This document shows, one piece after another, positions 22,240 to 31,506 of a stretch of 64,000 nucleotides of DNA. The notes under the pieces were generated by a model. It did not search any database. It saw nothing but the letters and a program-made list of their open reading frames with translations, and had not been told where the DNA came from. The translations under genes and the position numbers were made by a program. How positions within the stretch are numbered: position 1 is the stretch's first letter; each line of letters opens with the position of its first letter. Source of the stretch: Candidatus Pacearchaeota archaeon (GTDB taxonomy: Bacteria > Patescibacteriota > Minisyncoccia > Minisyncoccales > Minisyncoccaceae); assembly GCA_035404185.1 (NCBI GenBank), contig DAONGN010000001.1, positions 310,001 to 374,000 of the forward strand. Direction: 5' to 3'.

Positions 22240-25200
22240 ATGTCAATTAAAAAATTTAATATTTTTCTTTTAATAGTATTTTTCTTTAGTGTTATTTTCT
22301 ATGGTGGGCGAACAATTATTGATGTTTTTGCGGTAAATACAGATGTTACAGCTCCATCAATTAAAACTGGAAGCGTAATTATAAATCCATCAATTGTCTT
22401 GACTGGATCTTATTTTACAATAACCATGACGGTAATAGACGATATTTCAAATATTCAAGCAGCTAATATTATTCTTGAGAGTCCGTCGGGTAACGATATT
22501 TTACACGCAGAATCAACCTCTTTAAGTTCTTCAAGTACAAGCACTAGGACTTATACCATATTAATGCCTTCTGGTTATGAAGCGGGAACATGGAAAGTTA
22601 GATCAATTTATCTTGCAGATGAACCTGGTAATACAACAACATTATATTTTGGTGATAAGATTGGTTATACCTTTGAAGTAAAAACAGGAACTGAAAATAT
22701 TCAATCAACTAATCCAATTTGTACTTCATTTAATTATGGAAATTGGTGGAGCTGTCAAGCAGATGAAACACAATTAAGAGCAATTGCTAGCGCCCTTCCT
22801 TTTGGTTGCACAGGAGGCAGTCCAGTATTAAAAAATAATCAATGTACATATATTAATAATTGTAGTTCTAGTACTGATGATGCAATAAAAATAAATAATT
22901 GTATTTGGAGCGGGGGGGTATGGGACTCAAATACTTGCAACTGTGTTTGTTCAACTAGTTATCATTTTGAGGGAACAAGCTGCTTGTATACACGTACCTG
23001 TACAGTTGCTGATTATTCTTCTTGGTCAACTTGTCCTGCGACCGGAGGAACACAAACCAGGACTCTTAATGCTGGCGTAGTCTGTACAGAAACTTCAAGT
23101 GTATCCACATCTCAAGCATGTTTAAGTACAACTAATATGATTTCAACAAATGCAACTGCTGCTACTACCACTTCCTTGCGATACTGCACAGCTGCTGATT
23201 ATTCTTCTTGGTCAACTTGTCCTGCGACCGGAGGAACACAAACCAGGACTCTTAATACTGGCGTAGCCTGTACGCCAACTCCAAATGTGCCTACAACTCA
23301 AACATGTACGGTTTCAAATACTATAACTACAACAACCAATAACACATCTACATTGTCGGCCTGTACGACCGCTGATTATTCTACTACTTGGTCAGCTTGT
23401 AAGCCAAACAATACTCAAACTAAAACTCTTTTGTCTACTGCTAAATGTTCAGGTCCAACAACTTTATCTCAGTCATGTGAATATAGTTATTGTGATATGA
23501 CAAATTATTTATTAAATAGTCAAAATAGAGATAGCTGTAAAAATAGTGAAGGAACATGGAATTCAAATACATGTGTTTGTACTTGTCCTGCTAATCATTA
23601 TCTTGATGGAAAAATTTGTGTATATACAAACATTACTTGTAATGGTTTTGAATATTCTGATTGGAGTGAATGTGTAAATGGAGTTCAAAAAAGAACTATT
23701 ACAAAGAGAATACCTGATAATTGTTCTAGTGGATTTCCAGAAGCTCTTGAGAAGCAGTGTATAGTTGTTCCTACTTGCACTAAAGATGAATGGACTTGTG
23801 GAGAATGGAGTGAATGTTTAAATAATACTCAGAAAAGAATTTGTTCTCTTTCTTATGATTGTGAAGAGGTTATCACCGAGAATCCCTATAAAACAGAACA
23901 AACTTGTACCCCTCAAACGGTCAATCATATTTATTGTCAGTATACATATACTCCTTGGGGGGATTGTATTAATGGAATGCAGTATAGGGATATAGCAACT
24001 CGTTCACCAGATGGATGCGAGAATACAACAACAGAATCTTTATCAAAAATATGTAATTCATCTTCCTCTTGTCAATATACTTACAGTGATTGGGGAAGTT
24101 GTGTTAACGGGAAAAAAACAAGGACGGTTATTTCAAAATATCCGAGCACTTGTACTGACGGTCCTATTCTTGAAGATACATGCGTGGATACTCAAATTTC
24201 TGAAGAATGTCTCAATATTGGATGGACTAATTTAAGTGATTGCGAATTATATACTTATAAAGAGAAAGTATTGTCAGACTGTAGGGCTAAGAATTTAACC
24301 ACCTTTGATAGTTGTCGAGAATATATACTTACATATGGTAAACCGTCTAAATGTAACGAAATAAGTGGATTAGCTTGTGATAACCTAATTAATGATTTTA
24401 TTCTTTCTGGACTTAAAGATAAAATTTCAACAGTCTCTAAAGAGCAACTTTCTAGTATTGCTGGTAGTGCTGGTATAATTAATGCGCAACAAGGAATTAT
24501 AACTGTTCAAATTAAATCAACAATTTCAGGAGAACCCACTCAAAGCAAAGAAATTAAAATAGAAGAGATGCCATTAGCCACTAGCAATTCAGATCAAATA
24601 TCAGTAAATTTAATACCAACAAGTAGTACTTCTTTTCAAGATAGTTTATCTCCAGTTGGTATTACTTTTGATACCGATGGAGACGGTTTGCCTGATGATG
24701 TAGAAAAACGCATAGGAACGGATCCTAATAAAAAAGATACAGATGGCGACGGAATTAATGATAATGAAGAACTAAAGAATGGAACAAATCCATTAGATCC
24801 ATTGGCAAATTCAACTGTAACAGTTTTATCGGGAGTTGATAAAGCATTAGTAGAAGGAAAAACATTAGAACAACCCAAACTTTCTAATTCAACTATTAGT
24901 AAAACGTTAACTGTTAATTCAATTGAATCAACTTTAACTGCTGAAAAAAATAATTTAAAACTTCAAGGAAAAGCTGAGCCCAATAAAGTAATTACTTTAT
25001 TTATTTATAGTGTTATGCCGATTGTGGTAACGGTTCAATCAGATTCGAATGGAAACTGGGTTTATGAATTAGACAAAACTTTAGTTGATGGAACACACGA
25101 AGCATATGTGGCAATTAACGATGATGAAGGAAAGATTGTAGAAACCAGCTTACCAACACCTTTTTTCATAGCTCAGGCACAAGCTGTTTCAGTCGATAAT

Positions 25201-25338
25201 TTCATTGCAGCTGGTGATGCTAGTCAAGTTTCTGATAAAACTGACGGAATGATAATATTGTATGTATTAGGAGGATTAATAGTAATATTTATTTTTATTG
25301 CTGGGATATTGATTATTAGGCAGAAATATTCTGAATAA
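22240..25338 (+). CDS. Large Cys-rich surface protein with thrombospondin-like modules
   Basis: 1032 residues. The order is a signal peptide (about 1-32), a beta domain (35-150) and then about seven Cys-rich modules (150-660) with patterns such as YSSWSTCPATGGTQTRT, WTCGEWSECLNNTQKR and YSDWGSCVNGKKTRT, which resemble thrombospondin type 1 repeats. A further domain leads to acidic calcium-binding repeats DTDGDGLPDD and DTDGDGINDN (about 811-850), an Ig-like domain (about 885-985) and a C-terminal membrane helix (about 1005-1027). It should be displayed on the cell surface and bind a partner or host surface. A 186-bp offset duplication lies within it. The histidine kinase gene begins one base after the stop. 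Confidence 0.85.
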   Translation: MSIKKFNIFLLIVFFFSVIFYGGRTIIDVFAVNTDVTAPSIKTGSVIINPSIVLTGSYFTITMTVIDDISNIQAANIILESPSGNDILHAESTSLSSSSTSTRTYTILMPSGYEAGTWKVRSIYLADEPGNTTTLYFGDKIGYTFEVKTGTENIQSTNPICTSFNYGNWWSCQADETQLRAIASALPFGCTGGSPVLKNNQCTYINNCSSSTDDAIKINNCIWSGGVWDSNTCNCVCSTSYHFEGTSCLYTRTCTVADYSSWSTCPATGGTQTRTLNAGVVCTETSSVSTSQACLSTTNMISTNATAATTTSLRYCTAADYSSWSTCPATGGTQTRTLNTGVACTPTPNVPTTQTCTVSNTITTTTNNTSTLSACTTADYSTTWSACKPNNTQTKTLLSTAKCSGPTTLSQSCEYSYCDMTNYLLNSQNRDSCKNSEGTWNSNTCVCTCPANHYLDGKICVYTNITCNGFEYSDWSECVNGVQKRTITKRIPDNCSSGFPEALEKQCIVVPTCTKDEWTCGEWSECLNNTQKRICSLSYDCEEVITENPYKTEQTCTPQTVNHIYCQYTYTPWGDCINGMQYRDIATRSPDGCENTTTESLSKICNSSSSCQYTYSDWGSCVNGKKTRTVISKYPSTCTDGPILEDTCVDTQISEECLNIGWTNLSDCELYTYKEKVLSDCRAKNLTTFDSCREYILTYGKPSKCNEISGLACDNLINDFILSGLKDKISTVSKEQLSSIAGSAGIINAQQGIITVQIKSTISGEPTQSKEIKIEEMPLATSNSDQISVNLIPTSSTSFQDSLSPVGITFDTDGDGLPDDVEKRIGTDPNKKDTDGDGINDNEELKNGTNPLDPLANSTVTVLSGVDKALVEGKTLEQPKLSNSTISKTLTVNSIESTLTAEKNNLKLQGKAEPNKVITLFIYSVMPIVVTVQSDSNGNWVYELDKTLVDGTHEAYVAINDDEGKIVETSLPTPFFIAQAQAVSVDNFIAAGDASQVSDKTDGMIILYVLGGLIVIFIFIAGILIIRQKYSE
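23008..23266 (+). repeat. Pair of 73-bp near-identical direct repeats within the surface protein
   Basis: Bases 23008-23080 and 23194-23266 match except for one base (GCTGG versus ACTGG). The offset is 186 bases, exactly 62 codons, so one thrombospondin-like module was duplicated recently or is being homogenised. Confidence 0.9.
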
Positions 25339-25339
25339 T

Positions 25340-26677
25340 ATGAATTTTAAATTTTTAAGAGACAACAAACAGGTTGTATATTCCATAGCTTTAATGATTT
25401 TAATTCCAGGAGTGATAATTTTGAATACTTGGATATTTTCAACATCTTTTAGAAAAACAATAGATCAAAGTTTACAGGATAAAGCTATTGGTATTGGAGA
25501 ATCAGTTAATGCTGGACTTTCGAATCAACTTAATTCACCAGAAGAGATGCAGACTTTTATTGATAATTGGAAAGGATATAATAGCGATACAAAATCTTTA
25601 GATATTTTTTATCGTGATAATGATACTTTCAAGCTGGTTGCAACAATGAATAATAATGAGAAATTAGGCAAAGAAGATAATTCTTTAGTCTATACTATTG
25701 CTTGGAATAATAATTGGCCAAGTGCACAAAAGATATATGAATCAGATGGAACCAATAATCATCGTTATTGGTTGGTTGTTATGCCCCTAAAAGACTTGAA
25801 TGGACAGAAACAAGCCCTATTATCAATGAAGCTCTCGGCTGATGTTATAGACACAATTATGGCTATTGTTTTAGGTAAGTCGTATTGGATGTTGTTAATA
25901 ACAATCATTTTTATTGTATTGCTTTTGTTGGTAAATTCTCGTCTTTTTGAATATTCTATTTTGTATAATAAAATTAAAGAGGTTGATGCAATGAAAGACG
26001 AATTCATCTCTATGGCTTCTCATGAATTAAGAACCCCAGTGACGGTTATTCGTGGTTATGCAACTATGATGATTGAAGAAGCTCAAAAATTAGGTGTCAA
26101 CAATGAAGCTAAAGAATATTTATCAATCATAGATGTTTCGTCAGAAAGGTTAAATAATTTAATTGAAGATCTTTTAAATGTTTCAAGAATTGAGCAAGGA
26201 AGGTTAAAGATGGATATCAAGGAAATAGAAATATGGCCATTAATTGAAGAAACAATAAAAGAAATGAAAATACAGGCAGACAACAAAGGATTAGTTTTGT
26301 CTTGTGTTTTGGAGCCCAATACGAAATCTTTTATTTTTGCCGACAAAGATCGTTTAAAGCAAGTTTTAATTAATATCATCGGTAATTCTATTAAATATAC
26401 TCCCTCAGGAAGTGTTGAGGTGAAGGCTTTAAATAGAGATAGTAATTTAGTAATAATAATTAAAGATACTGGAATTGGAATGACAGCCAAACAAAGAGAA
26501 CATCTGTTTGAAAAGTTTTATAGAATTAAGACTAAAAAAACAGAAGACATTGTTGGAACTGGATTAGGTCTTTGGATTACCAAACAAATTATCGAATTAA
26601 TGAAAGGAACGATCACAATCGATTCAATGGAAAACGTAGGAACACAAGTTACATTAGAATTTCCTTTAATTAAATAA
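25340..26677 (+). CDS. Membrane sensor histidine kinase
   Basis: 445 residues. Two membrane helices (about 13-33 and 180-200) flank an outside sensor domain. The HisKA box SMASHELRTPVTVIRG holds the phospho-accepting His (about 231). The ATPase domain has NIIGNSIKYTP, DTGIGM and GTGLGLWI. No response-regulator gene lies nearby, so its partner must be elsewhere. Tight spacing behind the surface protein suggests that the two act together, perhaps sensing contact. Confidence 0.93.
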   Translation: MNFKFLRDNKQVVYSIALMILIPGVIILNTWIFSTSFRKTIDQSLQDKAIGIGESVNAGLSNQLNSPEEMQTFIDNWKGYNSDTKSLDIFYRDNDTFKLVATMNNNEKLGKEDNSLVYTIAWNNNWPSAQKIYESDGTNNHRYWLVVMPLKDLNGQKQALLSMKLSADVIDTIMAIVLGKSYWMLLITIIFIVLLLLVNSRLFEYSILYNKIKEVDAMKDEFISMASHELRTPVTVIRGYATMMIEEAQKLGVNNEAKEYLSIIDVSSERLNNLIEDLLNVSRIEQGRLKMDIKEIEIWPLIEETIKEMKIQADNKGLVLSCVLEPNTKSFIFADKDRLKQVLINIIGNSIKYTPSGSVEVKALNRDSNLVIIIKDTGIGMTAKQREHLFEKFYRIKTKKTEDIVGTGLGLWITKQIIELMKGTITIDSMENVGTQVTLEFPLIK

Positions 26678-26692
26678 TAATAAAATAAAAAT

Positions 26693-26986
26693 ATGCTTAA
26701 AGATTTTATTGCTTTTCTAAAAGAATACAATATAGTTTCTTTAACAATGGCTTTTATTATGGGGGCAGCCAGTACTAGCTTGGTTAATTCATTAGTTAAA
26801 GATATTATTATGCCAATATTTTCTCCCTTGACTTCATCGGGAGATTGGCAGAATGCAGTATTAAACTTGGGGCCAATAAGTATTAAATACGGATCATTCT
26901 TGGGAGAACTTTTAAATTTTATAGTTTTGGGATTAGTGATTTTTATTATCGCTAAAAAAATATTAAAAATGGATGCTCCTAAATAA
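26693..26986 (+). CDS. mscL: Large-conductance mechanosensitive channel MscL
   Basis: 97 residues. The first helix has NIVSLTMAFIMGAASTSLVNSLVKDIIMPI (given here only to mark residues 14-43 in part: the pore helix and its polar end). The second helix is LLNFIVLGLVIFIIAKKIL. It is shorter than the usual 130-150 residues, because the periplasmic loop is short and the cytoplasmic C-terminal helix is nearly absent. It would open under membrane tension to release osmolytes. Confidence 0.85.
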   Translation: MLKDFIAFLKEYNIVSLTMAFIMGAASTSLVNSLVKDIIMPIFSPLTSSGDWQNAVLNLGPISIKYGSFLGELLNFIVLGLVIFIIAKKILKMDAPK

Positions 26987-27028
26987 TATCTTGATATTTA
27001 ATCGTTTACCTTGTAAAATATACACAAT

Positions 27029-28231
27029 ATGAATAATTTAAGAAATGTAGACGTTAAAGGGAAAAAAGTGTTGGTTAGGGTAGATTTTAACGCTCCCTTA
27101 ACTAAAGAAGGAGAAGTAAGCGATAATTTTAGAATTAAAAAAGCTATTCCAACTTTAGAATATTTAAGAACTAAAGAAGCAAAAGTTATAGTTATTACTC
27201 ACTTAGGGCAACCCAAAGGAAAAGATTTAAAATATTCAATTAGGCCTATTGCAAGAAGATTATGGGAGTTAATGGGTGGAAGAATTAAATTTATTAACGA
27301 TACAATAGGGAAAGCAGTAGAAAAGGAAATTTCCCAGATGAAAGAGGGAGACGTTATAGTTTTAGAAAATTTGAGATTTTACAAGGGAGAAGAAGAAAAC
27401 AGTGAAGAATTTTCACGTCAACTTGCTCGATTGGGCGATATTTTTGTTCAGGATGGATTCGGAGTTTGCCACCGCTCACATTCTTCAATGATAGGCATAA
27501 CAAAATTTCTTCCTTCATATCCTGGATTATTACTCGAAGAAGAAATTAGGGTTTTATCTAATGCTTTAGTTTCTCCAGATAGGCCACTGGTTTCAATTAT
27601 TGGAGGAGCAAAAGTTTCAACCAAAACTAGAGTAATTGAAAGATTGTTAGATAAATCAGATTATTTATTGTTGGGAGGGAAAATTGCTAATTCTCTATTA
27701 GTGGCTAAGGGCCAATGTATTAAAGATTTATTGAGCAGCGATGAAGAAAATTTAATGGAAATTGTTAAAGGAATAGATTTGACAAGTCCTAAGCTTCATT
27801 TGCCAATTGATGGAATAATGGCTTTGAACAATTTTGACGAAGAATACTCAAGGGTAGGGGCAGTTGGAACAGTAAGGCGAGAAGAAGGAATATTTGATAT
27901 CGGACCAGAAACAGTAGAAAAATATATAGCTATATTAAGCGAGGCTAAAACAATAATTTGGAATGGACCTTTAGGTTTATTTGAAAAAAAACCTTTTGAT
28001 AAAGGAACAGTGGATATTGCTAAAATGATAGGAGCAATCAATAGTCAAGTTTTTTCAATTATTGGAGGAGGAGAGACTGTTGAGGCAATACAACAATTAG
28101 GAATAGAGGATCAATTTGATCATATTTCAACTGGTGGAGGGGCAATGCTTGATTTTATGGCTGGGAAAGATTTGCCGGGAATAATGGCTTTAGAAGAGAA
28201 TAGTAATAAAAAGAAAGATGTTGAAGATTAA
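27029..28231 (+). CDS. pgk: Phosphoglycerate kinase
   Basis: 400 residues, the normal length. The N-terminal substrate site VLVRVDFNAPL (about 13-23), the HLGQPKG loop, LENLRFYKGEE, and the C-terminal ATP site with GGGETVEA and STGGGAMLDFMAG are all present. It makes ATP from 1,3-bisphosphoglycerate in lower glycolysis and so supports pyruvate kinase at 5536. Its end overlaps the DHH gene by 14 bases. Confidence 0.97.
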   Translation: MNNLRNVDVKGKKVLVRVDFNAPLTKEGEVSDNFRIKKAIPTLEYLRTKEAKVIVITHLGQPKGKDLKYSIRPIARRLWELMGGRIKFINDTIGKAVEKEISQMKEGDVIVLENLRFYKGEEENSEEFSRQLARLGDIFVQDGFGVCHRSHSSMIGITKFLPSYPGLLLEEEIRVLSNALVSPDRPLVSIIGGAKVSTKTRVIERLLDKSDYLLLGGKIANSLLVAKGQCIKDLLSSDEENLMEIVKGIDLTSPKLHLPIDGIMALNNFDEEYSRVGAVGTVRREEGIFDIGPETVEKYIAILSEAKTIIWNGPLGLFEKKPFDKGTVDIAKMIGAINSQVFSIIGGGETVEAIQQLGIEDQFDHISTGGGAMLDFMAGKDLPGIMALEENSNKKKDVED

Positions 28232-29402
28232 AAATATTGATAAGGCGGCTGACAGAATAAGAGAAGCAGTTTTAAACAATGAACAAATAGTTATATATGG
28301 AGATTCTGATTTAGATGGGATATCTTCAATGGTGATAGTTAAAGAGTCAATAGATAATTTGATTTCTCTGCTTTCCAAAGAGAAGAAAGAATCTTTTCCC
28401 ACTATTTTTGCTTTTTCTCCAGAAAGAAAAAGCGAAGGGTATGGATTGAATGATAAAGCTTTAGCTTTTATTAAATCAAAAGTTAATAAGGGTTTAATTA
28501 TCACTCTTGATTGTGGAATAACTAATTTTAAAGAAATCGAAGACGCTAAAAATAGCGGATTTTCTGTTGTTGTAGTAGATCATCATAAGGCGATTGGAGG
28601 TATACCCGAAGCAGCAGAGATTGTTGTTGATCCGAAGCAACCAGACGATGACTACCCCTTCAAAGAATATGCTAACGTTGGTATTACTTTTAAATTATCA
28701 GAAGAATTATTGGGAGAAAAATTATCACCCATGTTAAGAGATAGTTTTTTAGAATTAACAGCTTTAGCAACCATCTCTGATATGATGCCTGAGGTGGGAG
28801 AAAATGAAGAATGGATTAAGGAGGGATTGGAAAAAATAGAATATAGTCAAAGACCAGCAATCAGAGCAATATTTTCAATTCTTAATCCAATGGATTTTGG
28901 ATCAAAAAGAGATATGGTTTCAAAGATTAATAGCGCCTTAAACTCTGCAACGATTGAAAACCACATTCCTAAACCTTATTTATTTTTAATTGAGTCTGAT
29001 TTTGATAAAGCTAAACAAGTTGCCCAAGAATTATTTTTAGAAAGTCACGAAAAGCAAAGAGAGATAGCAGTAATAACTAACGATTTAATAGAAAAGATTT
29101 CAATGAGCAATAACTCCAGTATTATTTTTGAGGGTTCTCATTTATGGGAGCCAGAATATTTAGGAGCAGCTGCTTCTCGTTTATGCAACTATTTTGAAAA
29201 GCCAGTTTTTCTTTATAAAAAAGGAGAGGAATTAAGTAGAGGAACAGTGAGGGTTCCTAAGGGAATGGATGCAGTTCAAGCTATGGAAAGCTGTAAGGAA
29301 TTATTAGTGACTTTTGGAGGGCATCCTCCCGCAGCTGGATTTACAGTAAACAATAGCAATATTTTTAAATTTGAAGAATGTTTAAAAAAGTATTTTAATT
29401 GA
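28218..29402 (+). CDS. DHH-family phosphoesterase (RecJ-like)
   Basis: 394 residues. The DHH domain carries YGDSDLDGISSM (motif I) and VVVDHHKAIGG (motif III). The C-terminal DHHA1 domain has the GGHPPAAGF signature. It is shorter than true RecJ (about 570) and lacks the OB-fold end. It may act on single-stranded DNA or on short oligonucleotides, as in NrnA-like enzymes. It is co-transcribed with pgk by overlap, probably a matter of packing. Confidence 0.87.
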   Translation: MLKIKNIDKAADRIREAVLNNEQIVIYGDSDLDGISSMVIVKESIDNLISLLSKEKKESFPTIFAFSPERKSEGYGLNDKALAFIKSKVNKGLIITLDCGITNFKEIEDAKNSGFSVVVVDHHKAIGGIPEAAEIVVDPKQPDDDYPFKEYANVGITFKLSEELLGEKLSPMLRDSFLELTALATISDMMPEVGENEEWIKEGLEKIEYSQRPAIRAIFSILNPMDFGSKRDMVSKINSALNSATIENHIPKPYLFLIESDFDKAKQVAQELFLESHEKQREIAVITNDLIEKISMSNNSSIIFEGSHLWEPEYLGAAASRLCNYFEKPVFLYKKGEELSRGTVRVPKGMDAVQAMESCKELLVTFGGHPPAAGFTVNNSNIFKFEECLKKYFN

Positions 29403-29426
29403 TATAAAGGAGTAATATTTTATACT

Positions 29427-29449
29427 AGGAGGCATATTGCCTCCTTTTT
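29427..29449 (+). terminator. Intrinsic terminator
   Basis: 8-bp perfect stem AGGAGGCA / TGCCTCCT with a 3-base loop and T run. Confidence 0.9.
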
Positions 29450-29456
29450 GTTTGGA

Positions 29457-29465
29457 TGGTATAAT
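29457..29465 (+). promoter_or_regulatory. Extended -10 promoter TGGTATAAT
   Basis: It lies eight bases behind the terminator T run and 24 bases before uvrB. No LexA-like palindrome is apparent to me. Confidence 0.65.
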
Positions 29466-29489
29466 ATATTTTCCTAAGTTTTAAAACCT

Positions 29490-31505
29490 ATGGATTTTAA
29501 ACTAAAAGGGGAAATGAAACCAAAAGGAGACCAGCCTCAAGCTATTGAAAAGTTAGTTCAAGGCTTAAAACAGGGAATGGGAAAACAAACATTGCTTGGA
29601 GTTACTGGGTCTGGTAAGACTTTTACCATAGCGAATGTAATAGATAAGGTGCAGAAGCCGACACTGGTAATTTCGCATAACAAAACTTTGGCTGCTCAAT
29701 TATGTAATGAGTTTAGGGAATTCTTTCCAGATAATGCGGTTGAATATTTTGTATCTTATTATGACTACTATCAGCCAGAAACATATATGGTTCATACAGA
29801 TACGTATATAGAAAAAGAAGCCCAGATTAATGAAGAGATAGATAGATTAAGACATGCTTGCACTCAAGCATTAATGACCAGAAAAGACGTTATTATCGTT
29901 TGTTCTGTTTCTTGCATCTATGGATTAGGTTCTCCCGATGAATACAAGAAAGTAATGCATATTTTTAAAAAAGGAGAAAAGATTAGTCGCAAAGAAGTGG
30001 TCAGGAAATTAATTGATTTGCAGTTTGAAAGAACCAATGAAGATTTATTTTTGGGAAAATTTAGATTAAGAGGTCAGGTTTTAGAAATAATGCCAGTAAG
30101 CCAAAAAGTAATATATCGAATGAGTATTTCCGATAAAATCGATTCAATAGAATTAATCGACCCGATTAGAAGGAATGTTTTGGAAGAAGTTGATGAGATT
30201 TCTTTATTTGCCGCCAAGCACTATGTCTTAAATGACGAAACAAAAAAAGAAGCTTTAAAAGAAATAAGAGAAGAATTAGAAGAAAGGTTAAAGTTTTTTG
30301 AACGTGAAGGAAAATTATTGGAACACGAAAGATTGAAAAGAAGAGTCAATTATGATCTAGAGATGATTGAGAATATCGGTTATTGCCAAGGGATAGAAAA
30401 CTATTCAAGACATTTTGATGGAAGAAAATTAGGACAGCCTCCCTTTACTCTGATAGATTATTTCAAAGCAGCCGATCCTGATTTTTTAACTGTTATCGAT
30501 GAATCGCACGTTACTGTTCCTCAAATTGGGGGAATGTATTTTGGTGACAAATCAAGAAAGAAGTCTTTAATTGATTATGGTTTTCGTTTGGAGAGCGCAT
30601 ATGATAACCGACCATTGCAGTATTCTGAATTCGAAGCATTAACTAAAAGAAAGATATATGTTTCAGCGACACCAAAAGAAGAAGAACTGAGTCAAAGCGA
30701 ACAAATAGTTGAACAGATAGTCAGACCAACTGGATTGATTGACCCAGAGGTTATCATTAGGCCGATTACAGCCAAAGGAGGTGATTCTCAGATAGATGAC
30801 TTGATTAAAAGAATAGAAGATCAAGTTTCCATAAAAGAAAGAACTTTGGTCACTACTCTAACCAAGAGAATGGCTGAAGATTTAACAGATTATCTAGAAA
30901 AGAAAAAAATTAAAGTTAAGTATTTACATAGCGATATTAAAACATTAGAAAGAATTGACACAATTACCGAACTAAGAAGAGGAAGCATTGATGTTATTGT
31001 TGGAGTCAACCTATTAAGAGAAGGATTGGATATTCCTGAGGTTTCTTTGGTGGCAGTTCTTGATGCTGACAAAGAAGGATTTTTAAGAAACGAAACTAGT
31101 TTAATTCAAACTATTGGACGTGCGGCTAGAAATGTTAATGGTCGTGTTGTTTTGTATGCTGACAATATTACCAAATCAATTGAGAAAGCGGTTAGTGAAA
31201 CCGCCAGAAGAAGAGAGATTCAATTAGAGTATAATAAGGAATATGGAATTACTCCAAAAACTATCGAAAAGAGCATTAAGAATATTTTAGAACAGTTTGG
31301 TCTTACTTCAAAACAATTAAAGTCCAAGAAACGTAATCAAAAAATATTAGAGATGGATTTAGAGGGAGATGCTAGATCAATAAAAGAGATACTGAAAGAT
31401 AAGAAGCTTAAAATGAAGGAAGCGGCTGATAAATTGGAATTTGAATTGGCAGCCATCTTAAGGGATGAAATTAATCAATTGGAGAAAGAGGTAAAAAAAA
31501 AATAA
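29490..31505 (+). CDS. uvrB: UvrB, excinuclease subunit
   Basis: 671 residues, normal length. Walker A is [10 protein letters not shown] (about 37-46). The beta-hairpin region with [10 protein letters not shown] inserts between DNA strands. DESHVT is the Walker B segment, and the helicase motifs end in [10 protein letters not shown]. The C-terminal UVR domain ([24 protein letters not shown], last 40 residues) binds UvrC and UvrA. It is the first gene of uvrB-uvrA-uvrC. Confidence 0.97.
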   Translation: MDFKLKGEMKPKGDQPQAIEKLVQGLKQGMGKQTLLGVTGSGKTFTIANVIDKVQKPTLVISHNKTLAAQLCNEFREFFPDNAVEYFVSYYDYYQPETYMVHTDTYIEKEAQINEEIDRLRHACTQALMTRKDVIIVCSVSCIYGLGSPDEYKKVMHIFKKGEKISRKEVVRKLIDLQFERTNEDLFLGKFRLRGQVLEIMPVSQKVIYRMSISDKIDSIELIDPIRRNVLEEVDEISLFAAKHYVLNDETKKEALKEIREELEERLKFFEREGKLLEHERLKRRVNYDLEMIENIGYCQGIENYSRHFDGRKLGQPPFTLIDYFKAADPDFLTVIDESHVTVPQIGGMYFGDKSRKKSLIDYGFRLESAYDNRPLQYSEFEALTKRKIYVSATPKEEELSQSEQIVEQIVRPTGLIDPEVIIRPITAKGGDSQIDDLIKRIEDQVSIKERTLVTTLTKRMAEDLTDYLEKKKIKVKYLHSDIKTLERIDTITELRRGSIDVIVGVNLLREGLDIPEVSLVAVLDADKEGFLRNETSLIQTIGRAARNVNGRVVLYADNITKSIEKAVSETARRREIQLEYNKEYGITPKTIEKSIKNILEQFGLTSKQLKSKKRNQKILEMDLEGDARSIKEILKDKKLKMKEAADKLEFELAAILRDEINQLEKEVKKK

Positions 31506-31506
31506 T

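Noticed and set aside
23008-23266. The surface-protein repeats as a mobile element
   Set aside because: The offset is exactly 62 codons and the frame is preserved, which fits module duplication in a repeat protein.
29403-29489. An SOS (LexA) operator before uvrB
   Set aside because: I see a terminator and an extended -10 promoter, but no convincing palindromic operator in the gap.
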